Below, one piece after another: positions 63,676 to 64,000 of a stretch of DNA of 64,000 nucleotides. The DNA comes from Rhizaria sp. SCN 62-66. Taxonomy: Eukaryota; Rhizaria, unplaced. The notes below the pieces were generated by a model that saw nothing but the letters and a program-made list of their open reading frames with translations, was not told the origin of the DNA and made no database searches. A program made the position numbers and the translations under genes. Positions within the stretch are counted from its first letter, which is position 1. Each line of letters opens with the position of its first letter. The stretch is taken from positions 1 to 64,000 of the forward strand of contig MEDY01000011.1 in the NCBI GenBank assembly GCA_001724265.1. Reading direction: 5' to 3'.

Positions 63676-64000
63676 TCACTTGTAGTCCTTGCCGCCCCAC
63701 TGTCGCTGGCGACCCTGCTGCCCGCCCGCCGCCGCGCCGCCTCGGCTCCCACCAGCGCCGCCGCCAGCGTTAGCGCCGGCGTTGCTGAGGCCGAGGCCCG
63801 CGTTAAGGCCGGCGCGGGGCCGGTTGGAGTCGTCGAGCAGCGCGTGGTCCTCGAACGTCCGCACCACGGGCGCGTCCTGCCCCACATCCCAGTGCGTCGA
63901 AATGGCGATCTTCTCCCCCATCTTGGCCAGCGTCTCCTGCAGCATGGTCGCGAAGTCCTCGCCCATGCGTTCCATGCGGCGCTTGTGCTCCGCGATCTCG
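63676..64000 (-). CDS. C-terminus of a DRC12 (CCDC153)-like coiled-coil protein (5' end beyond window)
   Basis: The last 107 codons of a minus-strand gene. The frame is open to the window edge. A coiled coil EIAEHKRRMERMGEDFATMLQETLAKMGEKI is followed by STHWD and a Gly/Ala/Arg-rich tail ending WGGKDYK. The pattern of acidic helix, LQETLxKMxEKI and a Trp-Asp shortly after resembles the end of dynein regulatory complex subunit 12 (CCDC153), where KYEEILHDSLDRLLAKL is followed by QQWD. Other axonemal coiled-coil proteins remain possible because only the tail is visible. Stop is TGA. Confidence 0.45.
   Translation of the reverse strand, partial: EIAEHKRRMERMGEDFATMLQETLAKMGEKIAISTHWDVGQDAPVVRTFEDHALLDDSNRPRAGLNAGLGLSNAGANAGGGAGGSRGGAAAGGQQGRQRQWGGKDYK

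Overview
The window is nuclear DNA from a GC-rich, flagellate-type eukaryotic microbe; I cannot name the lineage. Evidence for a eukaryote: long single-protein genes separated by AT-rich spacers, spliceosomal introns of about 120-225 bp in six genes, and textbook eukaryotic families (ABCA transporter, retromer VPS35, PP2A B56 subunit, WDR3/UTP12, NXT1 mRNA-export factor, a GRAB-domain golgin, a PH-BEACH protein). Evidence for cilia: a CFAP68-like protein, a CFAP97-domain protein, a UPF0193/EVG1-family protein and a DRC12-like C-terminus. Coding GC bias is strong, so long antisense open frames are common and were discarded.

Layout, left to right: ABCA transporter (minus, runs off the left edge); CFAP68-like (plus); a spacer holding two long imperfect hairpins; a 2718-residue signal-peptide/Cys-rich/TM/coiled-coil protein (minus); an Ala-rich TPR protein (plus); a GRAB golgin (minus); a UPF0193 protein (plus); a poly-Q/poly-A AT-hook protein with a frame break inside a CAG tract (minus); a zinc-finger PH-BEACH protein (minus); WDR3/UTP12 (plus); an unknown coiled-coil/low-complexity protein (plus); VPS35 (minus); PP2A B56 (plus); a long CFAP97-domain protein whose frame contains two in-frame UAG codons (plus); NXT1 (minus); mitochondrial-type ribosomal protein L33 (plus); a DRC12-like protein (minus, runs off the right edge). 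Neighbours are almost always divergent or convergent, so most promoters look shared by divergent pairs. There are no operons and no mobile element that I can recognise.

Most notable: (1) two in-frame UAGs lie in one long conserved-frame gene, while none of the 15 gene ends visible here uses UAG (8 UAA, 7 UGA), which raises UAG reassignment or readthrough; (2) two tandem long hairpins at 7138-7285 and 7387-7488; (3) nine of ten introns share a GTACGY donor; (4) two unusual giant proteins, one ending in a degenerate zincin-like HTIAH motif, the other combining RanBP2 zinc fingers, a QGY-rich tract and a BEACH domain stretched by insertions, with no WD40 repeats.
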